NCBI GenBank assembly: GCA_002256685.1
Contig: NQJH01000006.1
Location: forward strand, 1 to 15,667
Direction of reading: 5' to 3'
DNA: 15,667 nt
DNA from: Methylococcaceae bacterium NSP1-2
GTDB lineage: Bacteria > Pseudomonadota > Gammaproteobacteria > Methylococcales > Methylomonadaceae
The notes beneath the pieces were generated by a model. That model had not been told where the DNA came from. It saw nothing but the letters and a program-made list of their open reading frames with translations, and did no database searches. The position numbers and the translations under genes are program-made. Positions 6,810 to 14,752 of the stretch are shown here, piece by piece (position 1 is the first letter of the stretch; every line of letters starts with the position of its first letter).

Positions 6810-8218
6810 AATTCCCCTTTGGCGTTTGCACCGCCGCCCAGTGCTTTGTAAACGGCAATCAGATTAGTAGATGTCGCTGCTTGAGAACGGGCTAGCTCGA
6901 TTTCGGCAATATAGAGGACACGCTGCGCATCCAGTACATCCAGAAAGGAGATGACACCTTCTTTATAACGCAGTTGCGACAGACGTACCGATTCCTGCAA
7001 ATCGACCACCGCACTAGACAATGTCTGTCGACGAATTTCTTCTTTAAGATAACGGGTCAGCGCAGTTTCGGTTTCCGCAAGTGCATCCAGTACCGCCTTT
7101 TCGTAAGTCAAATAAGCTTCTTTTTGCTTAGCGTCGGCAAGGTCAATTCCCGCCTGAATTCGCCCGAAATTCAATAAGGGTTGTATCAGATTGGCGGCAG
7201 TACCATAAGAAAAAGCTGCCGATTTGAATAGAGCTTCAACATCCGTATTGCGCAGTCCTAAAAAAGCAGACAGTGATATTTTTGGAAACAGCTCCGCGAT
7301 TGCAGCTCCTTGCATTGCTGTTGCTGCCGCCAGCTGGCGTTCAGCAACGCGAATATCGGGGCGACGGCGTATAGTTTCGGCTGGCGTAGCTAAAACCCTT
7401 CGCCCAGTTGCTAGCGGAACTGCGCCCGATGGTTTCAGTTCAGTTGATAAACTAGCGGGTTTTTGTCCCACCAAGACTTCGAGTTGACGCAAGGCAGCAA
7501 CCAAATTGGCTTCCAATGCTGGAATCTGGGCGGCAGTACTTTCAGTCTGAGCGCGAGCGCGTACTACATCGTGACGCGCATTAACGCCTTCGTTGAAAAG
7601 TTTCTCGGTCAGCTCTAGCGTGTGGCGTTGCGATTCCAGATTCGAGCGAGTGATACTTAGCTGATTTTGTAGACTGCGGTAATCAATGTAACTGCGTGCC
7701 AGTTCAGCGGTCAGTATCACCAATGATTGACGATATTGTTCACCAGCCGCGTCAAGATCGGCAGATGCCGCTTCTAGTCGCCGTTGCTGACGACCAAACA
7801 AATCAATTTCCCATAGCGCATCAAAACCCAATTCGAACATATTGTATTTAATACCGGGTGCTAAACCGGGAAATGGATTTTCGTTACGTTGCGCCCCCGT
7901 CTTGATATTGACCGTCGGAAATAATTCAGCACGAGTGCCACTCCGTTCAGCACGCGCTTGGTCGATACGGGTCAGGGCGATTTTAATATCTAAATTCCCC
8001 GCTAACGCCTTATCCATCAAGCGATTCAGTTGGGCATCACCAAAACTTTTCCACCAGTTTCTCAAATCTTCAGCATTAGCCTGTTTTAAATCTGCGCTCG
8101 ATTCAGCCTGCCAATGGCTTGGAACTGACGGAGTAACTTCGTGATAATCCGGTCCCATCGTACATCCCGTTAATCCGCTGAGAACCAGTAACCCGCAGAT
8201 TTTATGTATCATGACCAT
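6806..8218 (-). CDS. NodT-type outer-membrane efflux lipoprotein
   Basis: This is an outer-membrane factor of the TolC/OprM class, up to 470 residues. The N-terminus is a lipoprotein signal: a short basic start, the hydrophobic run ICGLLVLSGL, and a lipobox LTGC with the acylated cysteine at residue 19 of the long form. The mature start CTMGPDYHEVTPSVP is typical of NodT proteins. Two OEP repeats follow, with ALAGNLDIKIALTRIDQARAE and FELGFDALWEIDLFGR in the first and RRPDIRVAERQLAAATA in the second. Trimers form a channel through outer membrane and periplasm. The listed start at 8218 has its Shine-Dalgarno only one base away, so the ATG at 8210-8212 (residue 3), seven bases from AGGA, is the likelier start. 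It is the first gene of the efflux operon; E. coli yhiI-rbbA-yhhJ lacks such a partner and may rely on TolC. Confidence 0.9.
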   Translation of the reverse strand: MVMIHKICGLLVLSGLTGCTMGPDYHEVTPSVPSHWQAESSADLKQANAEDLRNWWKSFGDAQLNRLMDKALAGNLDIKIALTRIDQARAERSGTRAELFPTVNIKTGAQRNENPFPGLAPGIKYNMFELGFDALWEIDLFGRQQRRLEAASADLDAAGEQYRQSLVILTAELARSYIDYRSLQNQLSITRSNLESQRHTLELTEKLFNEGVNARHDVVRARAQTESTAAQIPALEANLVAALRQLEVLVGQKPASLSTELKPSGAVPLATGRRVLATPAETIRRRPDIRVAERQLAAATAMQGAAIAELFPKISLSAFLGLRNTDVEALFKSAAFSYGTAANLIQPLLNFGRIQAGIDLADAKQKEAYLTYEKAVLDALAETETALTRYLKEEIRRQTLSSAVVDLQESVRLSQLRYKEGVISFLDVLDAQRVLYIAEIELARSQAATSTNLIAVYKALGGGANAKGEL

Positions 8219-8522
8219 GTCCTTTGAGAAATAAAGAAACTATTCAGATATTATTTTTCCTCACTGCTCAGACCCACGGCAAACCCATCAGGCAGCGGAA
8301 ATATTGATCGTCAGTATACTTTATTGCTTTGAGAATAACTTATCGTTTAAGGGTAGTCGGGTAGGAATAACGTATGTAATGGTCAAGTTTTTTCTTTTCA
8401 GTATTTTGTCCGGTTTAGTGTAGACACATTAATGGTTTAATGAGGTAGCAGTTAGGTCTCAATTGCTTTTTGATTAAAAGCTTGTTAACTTGCTAGTTAA
8501 ATTCCCGTTCAGGATTTAATCA
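8219..8522. other. Intergenic region between the efflux operon and the RAYT relic
   Basis: No gene is visible here. The region should hold the minus-strand promoter of the efflux operon. A TATACT that could be its -10 box lies at 8313-8318 on the minus strand, but I see no convincing -35 at normal spacing. A small inverted repeat with arms TTAACT (8485-8490) and AGTTAA (8495-8500) sits closer to the relic; its role is unknown. Confidence 0.4.
8220..8223 (-). promoter_or_regulatory. Ribosome binding site that decides the start of the outer-membrane lipoprotein
   Basis: AGGA on the minus strand is one base from the ATG at 8216-8218 but seven bases from the in-frame ATG at 8210-8212. The second spacing is normal, so translation probably starts two codons later than the longest reading frame. 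Confidence 0.6.
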
Positions 8523-8698
8523 ATGGCACATCACCCTAGAATGATCATTCTCTGTCAATCACAGTACCTTATCATTCGCGGTAACGATCGTTCCAAGATT
8601 TTCTGTCGCGAGGCGGATTATCGCTTTTATCTAAAAAACGTCAGGTGGTCGGCAAAAACCATGCCTACTAGATACAAGCTTTTGTACTGATGCCATCA
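8523..8698 (+). pseudogene. N-terminal relic of a REP-associated tyrosine transposase (RAYT, Y1_Tnp / IS200-like)
   Basis: An open frame of 55 codons runs from the ATG at 8523 to TGA at 8688-8690. Its start MAHHPR, the segment YLIIRGNDRSKIFCREADYR and FYLK match the opening of RAYT proteins, which normally read like MARxPR...HVIxRGNxR...F...EDYxxYL. RAYTs are single-strand nucleases of the HUH class that act on REP palindromes. After FYLK the frame loses similarity. About 41 bases later, in a different frame, come HAY (8660-8668) and AFVLMP (8678-8695), resembling the next conserved RAYT motif, HAYVLMPNHVHLL. In intact proteins that distance is about 14 codons (42 bases), so a single-base deletion plus drift explains it. 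The catalytic HUH and the tyrosine are absent. The relic is therefore dead. Confidence 0.7.
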
Positions 8699-10258
8699 CT
8701 GATATTGGATTCAGGCTTCACCTTGATTAAAGCACTTTGTGAAGCAGAGGCTTATGATCATAAAATCGCTTCTGTTCACCTCATTGAAACTCATATTTCT
8801 TGGGTATTACTGACCGGACAATATGCCTATAAAATAAAAAAACCAGTCAATTTCGGGTTTCTGGATTTTTCTACGCTAGAGAAACGCCGTTTTTTTTGTC
8901 ATGAAGAATTAAGATTGAATCAACGCTTGGCTGCCGAGTGGTATCTTAATGTGGTACCGATAACTGGACAAATTGAGCATCCTAAAATGGATGGCACAGG
9001 GGAAGCCATTGAATATGCCGTTAAAATGGTTCAGTTTCCTTCAATACAAACACTAAAGGAATTGGGCGAGAGTGGTCAGTTGGGTCGGGATGAAATTGAT
9101 CAAATTGTTAATATTGTTGCCAATTTTCACAACACCATTGCAATAGCCGATGAACGGTCGCCTTATGGTAATAGCCGCGACATCAAGCATTGGTTTGTTG
9201 AGAATTTTTGCCATATCAGACCTTTGCTAGACGATAAATTTCAGTTACTGCAACTTGATGCTATCGAGGCTTGGGGTCATGACGAATGGACTAGCAAGTC
9301 GCCATTAATGCAACAGCGTAAACAGCAAGGTTGTGTGCGCGAATGTCACGGTGATTTGCATTTAGGTAACATGACCCTTATCAACGGCAAGATCATCCTA
9401 TTTGACTGTATTGAGTTTAATCCGATGCTGCGCTGGATTGATGTCATCAGCGAAGTCGCTTTTTTGGTGATGGATTTGTTACATTTTGGCTATCAAGATT
9501 ATGCTTACCGATTTCTCAATCACTATCTTCAAGACACTGGTGATTACCAAGGACTAACTTTATTACGTTATTATTTGGTTTATCGTGCATTAGTACGCGC
9601 TAAAGTGGCTTTATTGCGGATGAATCAAAACCCTGATGTTGATATTTATAAAGAAGTTCGTTCCGAGTATGCCGTTTTTGCCAATTTAGCCGAGCAATTT
9701 ACCCATGACAGCCAAACAGCATTGATTATTACGCATGGTTTTTCAGGTTCTGGAAAATCTACATTTACAGGTCAACTGGCTGAAAAAATCGGTGCGTTAC
9801 AAATACGTTCGGATATAGAACGCAAACGGTTATTCGGCTATCGAGCTCAAGAAACTACTGATAGCGGTATCGGTATTTATACGCCGGAAGCGGGGAAAAA
9901 AACTTACCAGCACCTTACTGAACTGGCTAAAACAGTTCTTGAAGCCGGTTTTTCTGCAATTATCGATGCAACATTTCTTAAAGCTGAACAACGGAATCTG
10001 TTTCGGCAGCTTGCCAGCGAATACTCGGTGAAATTTTTTATCATTGATTTTCAAGCGTCTGATGAAACATTATGCAGCCGACTCAGGCAACGGCGAGATG
10101 ATGCTTCGGAAGCAACAATTGATGTTCTGTATCAACAGCAGCAATCGGCGGAGCCTTTGTGGGGAGAAGAGCAAAACCATGTAATAACAATTAATACCGA
10201 GAGCGATGCTGTACTAGAAACATTGTTAGCCCGTATAAGAAACGTAGAGTCGCACTAA
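8690..10258 (+). CDS. Two-domain kinase: APH-like N-terminal domain fused to a P-loop kinase (COG2187/COG0645 type)
   Basis: The 522-residue protein combines an aminoglycoside-phosphotransferase-like fold (about residues 12-335) with an ATP-binding P-loop kinase domain (about 343-520). In the first, THISWVLLTGQYAYKIKKPVN holds the nucleotide-binding lysines, CHGDLHLGN (219-227) is the catalytic loop and D239 in LFDCIEF is the expected metal ligand. In the second, HGFSGSGKST (349-358) is Walker A, followed by RSDIERKRLFG and IIDATFL, as in gluconate-kinase-like enzymes. The substrate of this family is unknown to me; antibiotic resistance should not be assumed. No Shine-Dalgarno precedes the ATG at 8690, which overlaps the relic stop (TGATG). 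Relatives usually have only about 5-8 residues before LIKAL, so TTG at 8705 or 8723 are possible true starts; a TCAGG lies eight bases before 8723. It stands alone on this strand. Confidence 0.85.
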   Translation: MPSLILDSGFTLIKALCEAEAYDHKIASVHLIETHISWVLLTGQYAYKIKKPVNFGFLDFSTLEKRRFFCHEELRLNQRLAAEWYLNVVPITGQIEHPKMDGTGEAIEYAVKMVQFPSIQTLKELGESGQLGRDEIDQIVNIVANFHNTIAIADERSPYGNSRDIKHWFVENFCHIRPLLDDKFQLLQLDAIEAWGHDEWTSKSPLMQQRKQQGCVRECHGDLHLGNMTLINGKIILFDCIEFNPMLRWIDVISEVAFLVMDLLHFGYQDYAYRFLNHYLQDTGDYQGLTLLRYYLVYRALVRAKVALLRMNQNPDVDIYKEVRSEYAVFANLAEQFTHDSQTALIITHGFSGSGKSTFTGQLAEKIGALQIRSDIERKRLFGYRAQETTDSGIGIYTPEAGKKTYQHLTELAKTVLEAGFSAIIDATFLKAEQRNLFRQLASEYSVKFFIIDFQASDETLCSRLRQRRDDASEATIDVLYQQQQSAEPLWGEEQNHVITINTESDAVLETLLARIRNVESH

Positions 10259-10359
10259 AATGTCTCAATTGCTCAAATCTGATGTATTACATTGCACATT
10301 GCTTGTCCTCTGAGGCTGAACAATCCCACAATCAAAAATTAGTTAAATACAGCAGTGGT

Positions 10360-10404
10360 GTAGGTGCGAATTCATTCGCACCGTGCGGATAAATCCGCAC
10401 CTCC
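10360..10404. repeat. REP doublet (two palindromes in opposite orientation, BIME-like)
   Basis: GTAG at 10360-10363 is followed by a hairpin with arms GGTGCGAA (10363-10370) and TTCGCACC (10375-10382) around TTCA. Immediately after comes a second hairpin with arms GTGCGGAT (10383-10390) and ATCCGCAC (10393-10400), then CTCC. The outer ends AGGTGCG (10362-10368) and CGCACCT (10396-10402) can also pair. A GTAG head before an imperfect palindrome is the hallmark of REP elements processed by RAYTs. In the second unit the matching head would read GGAG on the minus strand. The element is about 100 bp after the kinase stop and may also end its transcription. Only one copy is present in this window. 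Confidence 0.75.
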
Positions 10405-10513
10405 ATCATTTTATTGTACTTTAGCTATAGTCGCGAATATCTGTGACACGTTGTCTTGTGATATTTTTATCGAATTTGAAATAGGCATATTTTTTTAATA
10501 GATTCCGCTGTTC

Positions 10514-10840
10514 TCAGGTGACATCACCCGTTATCTTTAGTTGCATACGCAAATTCTCAAGCTCCTCCATCAAGTCAAGCACCAAGCCAACACCCGCCAA
10601 ATTAATGCCTAGATCACGCTGTAATCTGAGTGCTGAACGAACCCGTACCAGATTTGCGCCTGAAAAGTGCCAACAATGGATCTCTTTGCCTTCCGGTTCA
10701 ATGATGCCTTCTTCAACTAGACTAATAACCCAATCGGCATTGACACCACAGGCACGGCATAATTGACCCAGTGTCAGAGAATCATCTTCAATAATCGTTC
10801 CCGTGTAGATTAATAATAGGTCGTGTGAGTTCATTGGCAC
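10514..10840 (-). CDS. cbpM: CbpM, chaperone modulator (MerR-like) of the DnaJ-type CbpA
   Basis: This 108-residue cytoplasmic protein has the CbpM pattern: TLGQLCRACGVNADWVISLVEEGII (about 23-47), then HCWHFSGANLVRVRSALRLQRDLGIN, and the coiled C-terminal LVLDLMEELENLRMQL. In E. coli CbpM binds the J domain of CbpA and blocks its co-chaperone and DNA-binding activity. Despite the MerR-like fold it is not expected to be a classical regulator. It follows cbpA directly, and its GTG (10838-10840) overlaps the cbpA TAG by one base. The alternative ATG at 10832-10834 lies ten bases from the GGGGG at 10845-10849, against four for GTG, so the start is uncertain by two codons. Length and neighbour both fit the family. 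Confidence 0.9.
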   Translation of the reverse strand: MPMNSHDLLLIYTGTIIEDDSLTLGQLCRACGVNADWVISLVEEGIIEPEGKEIHCWHFSGANLVRVRSALRLQRDLGINLAGVGLVLDLMEELENLRMQLKITGDVT

Positions 10841-11790
10841 TATACCCCCATAAACTGGCGTGGGTTGAAATCAAGTGTTTGTTGCATAGCTTGGTAAACT
10901 GCTTTGGCGTGTTCTGTCGTTGCAGGCGGCAGGACAATTTGCAATACAACAAAAAAATCACCCGGTGTCTTGGCGGGCAGTCCACGACCTGCCAAACGCA
11001 GTTTGCTGCCTTGTCTGGAATTAGGCGGTATTTTCAACTCAACAACACTTTCTGGTGTAGGTATTTTAATTTTAGCACCTAAAGCCGCTTCCCAAGGGGT
11101 AACGGGAAGATCCATATACACATCGGTTTCAGAAACACGGTAAAGCGGGTGGTTGTTAAATACTATTTCAAGAAATAAATCGCCTGCCTGACCGCTACCT
11201 ACGCCGGGGTTGCCCTGACCAGCCAGCTTAATATGCTGTCCCTGTTTAATGCCTTTAGGGATTTTAACATTCAGGCTTCTATGTTTCACTTGCAATTGAC
11301 CTTGGGCATTCATTTCAGGCGTGCTTAGAGAAATATTGCGTGTTGCCCCGTGATAACTATCTTCCAAATCAATATGGATTTTTGCATGACTATCCTGTCC
11401 ACGCAGAGGTTCACCGTAGTGCCGCCCAGTGTCTGCGGACTGGAATCCTGTGCGTCCAAACAGTTGTTCAAAAAAATCACTAAAGTTGCGGGCATCACCA
11501 CCCGTGAAACCACCGCCTCTGAATTCAAAGCCTTCATCCCAATTTGGCGGCGGTCTGAAATCCTGACCGGATTTCCAATTCGCACCTAACTGGTTATAAG
11601 CCGCTCTTTTCTCAGGATCCTTTAAAACCTCATAAGCTTCGCCTAATTCCTTGAATTTTGCTTCGGCATCCGGTTCTTTACTGACATCAGGATGATACTT
11701 TCGTGCCAATTTACGATAGGCGCGTTTGATTTCATCCTGACTGACATCCCGAGAGAGCCCCATGATTTTATAGTAATCTTTATATTGCAT
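10840..11790 (-). CDS. cbpA: CbpA, DnaJ-class co-chaperone / curved-DNA-binding protein
   Basis: This 316-residue protein has an N-terminal J domain (about 4-70) with YRKLARKYHPD and the HPD triad at residues 33-35, which stimulates the DnaK ATPase. A glycine/phenylalanine-rich linker follows (about 78-115, with EFRGGGFTGGD and FEQLFGR). Two C-terminal beta domains (about 130-300) bind client protein; these include VKIPKGIKQGQHIKLAGQG and LKIPPNSRQGSKLRLAGRGLP. There is no zinc-finger region, which separates CbpA from true DnaJ. CbpA in E. coli also binds curved DNA and accumulates in stationary phase. The start reads MQYKDYYKIMG, as in other CbpA proteins, though no clear Shine-Dalgarno precedes it. 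It is co-transcribed with cbpM, one base overlapping. No heat-shock-type promoter was recognised upstream. Confidence 0.92.
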   Translation of the reverse strand: MQYKDYYKIMGLSRDVSQDEIKRAYRKLARKYHPDVSKEPDAEAKFKELGEAYEVLKDPEKRAAYNQLGANWKSGQDFRPPPNWDEGFEFRGGGFTGGDARNFSDFFEQLFGRTGFQSADTGRHYGEPLRGQDSHAKIHIDLEDSYHGATRNISLSTPEMNAQGQLQVKHRSLNVKIPKGIKQGQHIKLAGQGNPGVGSGQAGDLFLEIVFNNHPLYRVSETDVYMDLPVTPWEAALGAKIKIPTPESVVELKIPPNSRQGSKLRLAGRGLPAKTPGDFFVVLQIVLPPATTEHAKAVYQAMQQTLDFNPRQFMGV

Positions 11791-12172
11791 ATTGAATGGT
11801 CTACCTGATTACAATGAAATTTCTGTTAAGAAATCCCCTGCCGAAGAAAGATGACTTTTGCATTATGTATTTAACAACTTAGCACAACTGAGTCTAAAAC
11901 TGTTAAAAATTATCATTGAAGTTTCGTTAGAGTTCGGTGCGGTCGATATTCTTCACCCTTTAAGCATCAACGATACAAAAATTCATTTTAACGCTGTACC
12001 CTGTGCGCCAACCTGATTTTTTTAATGCCTGTTTAGCAGGCTGTTTCTGTTTCCGTTTTCTGGCTTGGTGCTCCATAATCAATAATGCGCCGAAACCACT
12101 TACCCAAAGTCTTTCATTTTGGTATTTTTTACGGTCACAAGATTGTTGTCTTTCGATATAGGGGGTTTCGGG
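11791..12172. other. Region between hpnN and cbpA
   Basis: This stretch of about 380 bp should hold the cbpA promoter and any hpnN terminator; neither is clear. A short stem with arms GCCTG (12027-12031) and CAGGC (12037-12041) is not followed by a T tract on the minus strand, so it is not a good hpnN terminator. The half next to hpnN is open in the hpnN frame and is listed separately. Confidence 0.4.
11960..12172 (-). other. Open frame of 70 codons in frame with hpnN, beyond its amber stop
   Basis: Directly after the hpnN TAG (12173-12175) the same frame stays open for 70 codons to TAA at 11960-11962. The product would be rich in basic residues, with QARKRKQKQPAKQALKK and GWRTGYSVKM near its end. 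The first ATG within it is at codon 33 from the hpnN stop and would give a 38-residue peptide, without a clear ribosome binding site. I do not recognise the sequence. It could be a lost C-terminal extension of hpnN, the tail of a decayed gene, or chance: 70 open codons in one frame are uncommon but not rare. Confidence 0.25.
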
Positions 12173-14752
12173 CTATTGTTTATCGAGTTTAGAGGAAGCA
12201 AGCAAGGCGGGTAATAGAAAAAAACTACAGACAAGAGAATATAAAAGCGCGACCATTAATAATTTACCCATGCCGCTGGTTCCAGGATGTGAAGAAAGAG
12301 ATAAGGAACCAAAGGCGACAAGCATGGTTGCCGCGCTGAAAAGCACAGCGCGTGCCATGCTGGATTGTAGTGGGTTTTTCAGTCCTGCACGGGCATAAGA
12401 CACAAAATAGATGGCGTAGGAAACCCCAAGACTCAATAACAGAGGGAGGGCGATAATATTAGCAAAATTTAACGGTAGCTCAATCAGGACAATGGTTGCC
12501 AAGGTTAATATGCCAGCAAGAAAAAGCGGCATCATAAGAAGTACCACATCACGCAAACTGCGCAGTATTAAAAAAGATAAGAAAGCAATGGCGAGTAGCG
12601 CGTAGAGTCCTGCATGAATAAACGCTCCCGTTATGGTGTGCGCTGATTCTTGAATCGAAATCGGCGCACCTGTCGCATCGGGTACAATTTGCCTAACCGC
12701 ATCGGTAAAAGCGATCAATGTTTTATAATCGCGTGCATTGCCCTTAGGATAAACTTCAATCAAAACCTGACCTTCTGGCGTAATCCAATCGCGGCGCACA
12801 TCATCGGTAATTGACTCTATGGTGACGTTTTCGGCGCTCAGGCTTTGCTTGATGGCTTCCAATTTTGATTGCATGACAGTCACGAGGTTGTTCTGCAATC
12901 GTTGCAAAAGCACAGGGTCGTGTCGTTCACCAACAGTCTCCAGTGCTTTTGCCAACCTGATAGCCGAGGCGGGTTGATTGGGTAATGCACGCAAACCTTC
13001 CACAAGTTTAGGTAAAAGAGCAAGAATCTCAGCATCACTGGGTGGCGTTTGCACTGCGGTCGCTTTTAAGGTTGGCGAAAAAATGGTACTGGCATCACTG
13101 ATAAGGTCGAGTTTGTCCTCTTGATCTTCAGGTACAAAACTTGCCAAGCTCATCACATGATCAACCTGCGGCAGTTTTTCAAGTGTCCCTACTAGTTCTT
13201 GAGCTTCTTTTAAGGAAGGACGCAAAATAGCTATCGTGTAGGTATTAAAGTCAGGGTCTTTCATCGCATCGAACAGCGTCGAAACGGATTCTGTTTGTGG
13301 GTCTTTGAGATTTAACGGATCAAAATCAAAGCGCACTTGCGTGGCAATCCCACCGCCGATGACCGCTATCAATAAAGCCATCGCTAAAATTTTGAGCCTA
13401 TGCGTTTGAATAAAGGCATCGACAGGCGCGGCGCATTTATAACCAACAGATTCTGGTTCGGCAGGTGGACGTGTAAAGGCAAGCAGGGCGGGTAGCAAGG
13501 TGATGTTTAGAATAAAGGCGATAATCATACCTGCGCCCGCAATTAAACCCAGCTCAGAAACGCCGCGATAAGCGGTAGGAATAAAGGCAAGAAAACCCAA
13601 CGACGTTGATCCCGCTGCCATAGTCAGCGGTAAAGCAATAAGCCGCGCTGTTCGCGTCATGGCTTTGGCATGGTCAGGTTCCAGATAATGTTGATCGCGA
13701 TACCGAACCCCAAACTGAATGCCGAAATCGACCGCAATACCAATAAACATCACTGCAAAGGCAACGGAAATTAGATTCAGCGAGCCAATGGTTGCAAGCG
13801 CGAAAGCTGTCGTCGCAATCAGCCCTACAATCAAGGTCAAAAGAATCGGAATGACAATCCGTAAAGAGCGTAACGCCAATAACAAAATGACCAGCACCAG
13901 AATACCAGACAGAATCGTGGCAAAGCCTGTGCCTTCGGCAACGCTAGCAAACTCCTCGTCATTCAACGCAACAGAACCCGTTAGCCTGACATGTACCCCG
14001 TGATCCGGCGTTAAGTGCAAATCACTGACGACAGCGCGTAGCGCGTTGCTGGAAGCTGCTCCCGGTTCTAAGGCGGTATAATCCAGAACTGGTTTTGTCA
14101 GAATAAATTTACGCAAATCACGCGGCAATGGCTTTTGCTCTGGTCCCATGCTTTGCAATGCCAAGGGTTTATCCTGCCCTGCCAGATTAGCTTCAATAGT
14201 CGCGGCAATGGTGTTAAAAGGCGCGTCTAGCTGCTTGAAATCGGTTTCTCCCCGTTGAACACCGTCCAGCATCATACTAATCATGCCGAAGAACCCTCGC
14301 AGGGAAGGATCACTGCCCAAAATACCCAGCATCGGTTGAGCCTGAATCATTTGGTCCAGAATCGTGTTGATTTCATCCTTAGATAAAAACAGCAAACCGT
14401 TTTTAAGGAAAAAAGGAATCTTGTCAGGTCGAACGACTTGCGAAAACCGATCTGGCATCGTGCGTAGTTTTAACGTAAGCGATTCTGCCGCCATCTCGGC
14501 AGCATCAGGCGTATCACCGTCAACGACAACAATCAGCAAATCATTTTTTTGCGGAAAGCCTTTCTCAACCGCCGCCTCACGCATACGCCAATCAAGATCA
14601 GCAGACATAAGCTGATTAATATCCGTATTAATCTTGAAATGCCCCACAACATACCAGCCCAACCCCAGTGACATAAGAAGGGCAAGCAGCACAAGTACCA
14701 ACGCGAACCGATGGCTAAAATCAACAAGGCGGGCGATAAATGATGAAAGCAA
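12173..14752 (-). CDS. hpnN: HpnN, hopanoid-associated RND (MMPL-type) transporter
   Basis: The 859-residue inner-membrane protein has the RND lipid-transporter plan. The first membrane segment (about 15-36) is followed by a periplasmic domain containing FKINTDINQLMSADLDWRMRE and FFLKNGLLFL, a pattern typical of HpnN. A cluster of five segments covers about 270-425, with the sterol-sensing-like GIAVDFGIQFGVRYRDQH. Membrane segment 7 lies near 455-475, a second periplasmic domain follows, and the last five segments span about 715-855. HpnN moves hopanoids from inner to outer membrane in Rhodopseudomonas and Burkholderia. The length is normal for the family. The start is TTG at 14750-14752, supported by GGAG eight bases upstream; no ATG is in range. 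None of the hopanoid synthesis genes (shc, hpnC-H) lies in this window, and no clear terminator follows. A generic MMPL exporter is a less likely alternative. Confidence 0.9.
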   Translation of the reverse strand: MLSSFIARLVDFSHRFALVLVLLALLMSLGLGWYVVGHFKINTDINQLMSADLDWRMREAAVEKGFPQKNDLLIVVVDGDTPDAAEMAAESLTLKLRTMPDRFSQVVRPDKIPFFLKNGLLFLSKDEINTILDQMIQAQPMLGILGSDPSLRGFFGMISMMLDGVQRGETDFKQLDAPFNTIAATIEANLAGQDKPLALQSMGPEQKPLPRDLRKFILTKPVLDYTALEPGAASSNALRAVVSDLHLTPDHGVHVRLTGSVALNDEEFASVAEGTGFATILSGILVLVILLLALRSLRIVIPILLTLIVGLIATTAFALATIGSLNLISVAFAVMFIGIAVDFGIQFGVRYRDQHYLEPDHAKAMTRTARLIALPLTMAAGSTSLGFLAFIPTAYRGVSELGLIAGAGMIIAFILNITLLPALLAFTRPPAEPESVGYKCAAPVDAFIQTHRLKILAMALLIAVIGGGIATQVRFDFDPLNLKDPQTESVSTLFDAMKDPDFNTYTIAILRPSLKEAQELVGTLEKLPQVDHVMSLASFVPEDQEDKLDLISDASTIFSPTLKATAVQTPPSDAEILALLPKLVEGLRALPNQPASAIRLAKALETVGERHDPVLLQRLQNNLVTVMQSKLEAIKQSLSAENVTIESITDDVRRDWITPEGQVLIEVYPKGNARDYKTLIAFTDAVRQIVPDATGAPISIQESAHTITGAFIHAGLYALLAIAFLSFLILRSLRDVVLLMMPLFLAGILTLATIVLIELPLNFANIIALPLLLSLGVSYAIYFVSYARAGLKNPLQSSMARAVLFSAATMLVAFGSLSLSSHPGTSGMGKLLMVALLYSLVCSFFLLPALLASSKLDKQ

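Noticed and set aside
8690..10258. Kinase gene as an aminoglycoside-resistance gene because of its APH-like HGDLHLGN motif
   Set aside because: The fused P-loop kinase domain and the family pattern are unlike known resistance enzymes; the fold alone does not imply the substrate.
8456..10273. A 12-bp direct repeat, GTCTCAATTGCT, at 8456-8467 and 10262-10273, flanking the RAYT relic and kinase
   Set aside because: It could mark an inserted segment, but several 12-base matches are expected by chance in 15 kb, and the flanks show no further similarity.
12027..12041. GCCTG/CAGGC stem as a terminator of hpnN
   Set aside because: The stem is short and no T tract follows it on the minus strand; the T run is on the wrong side.
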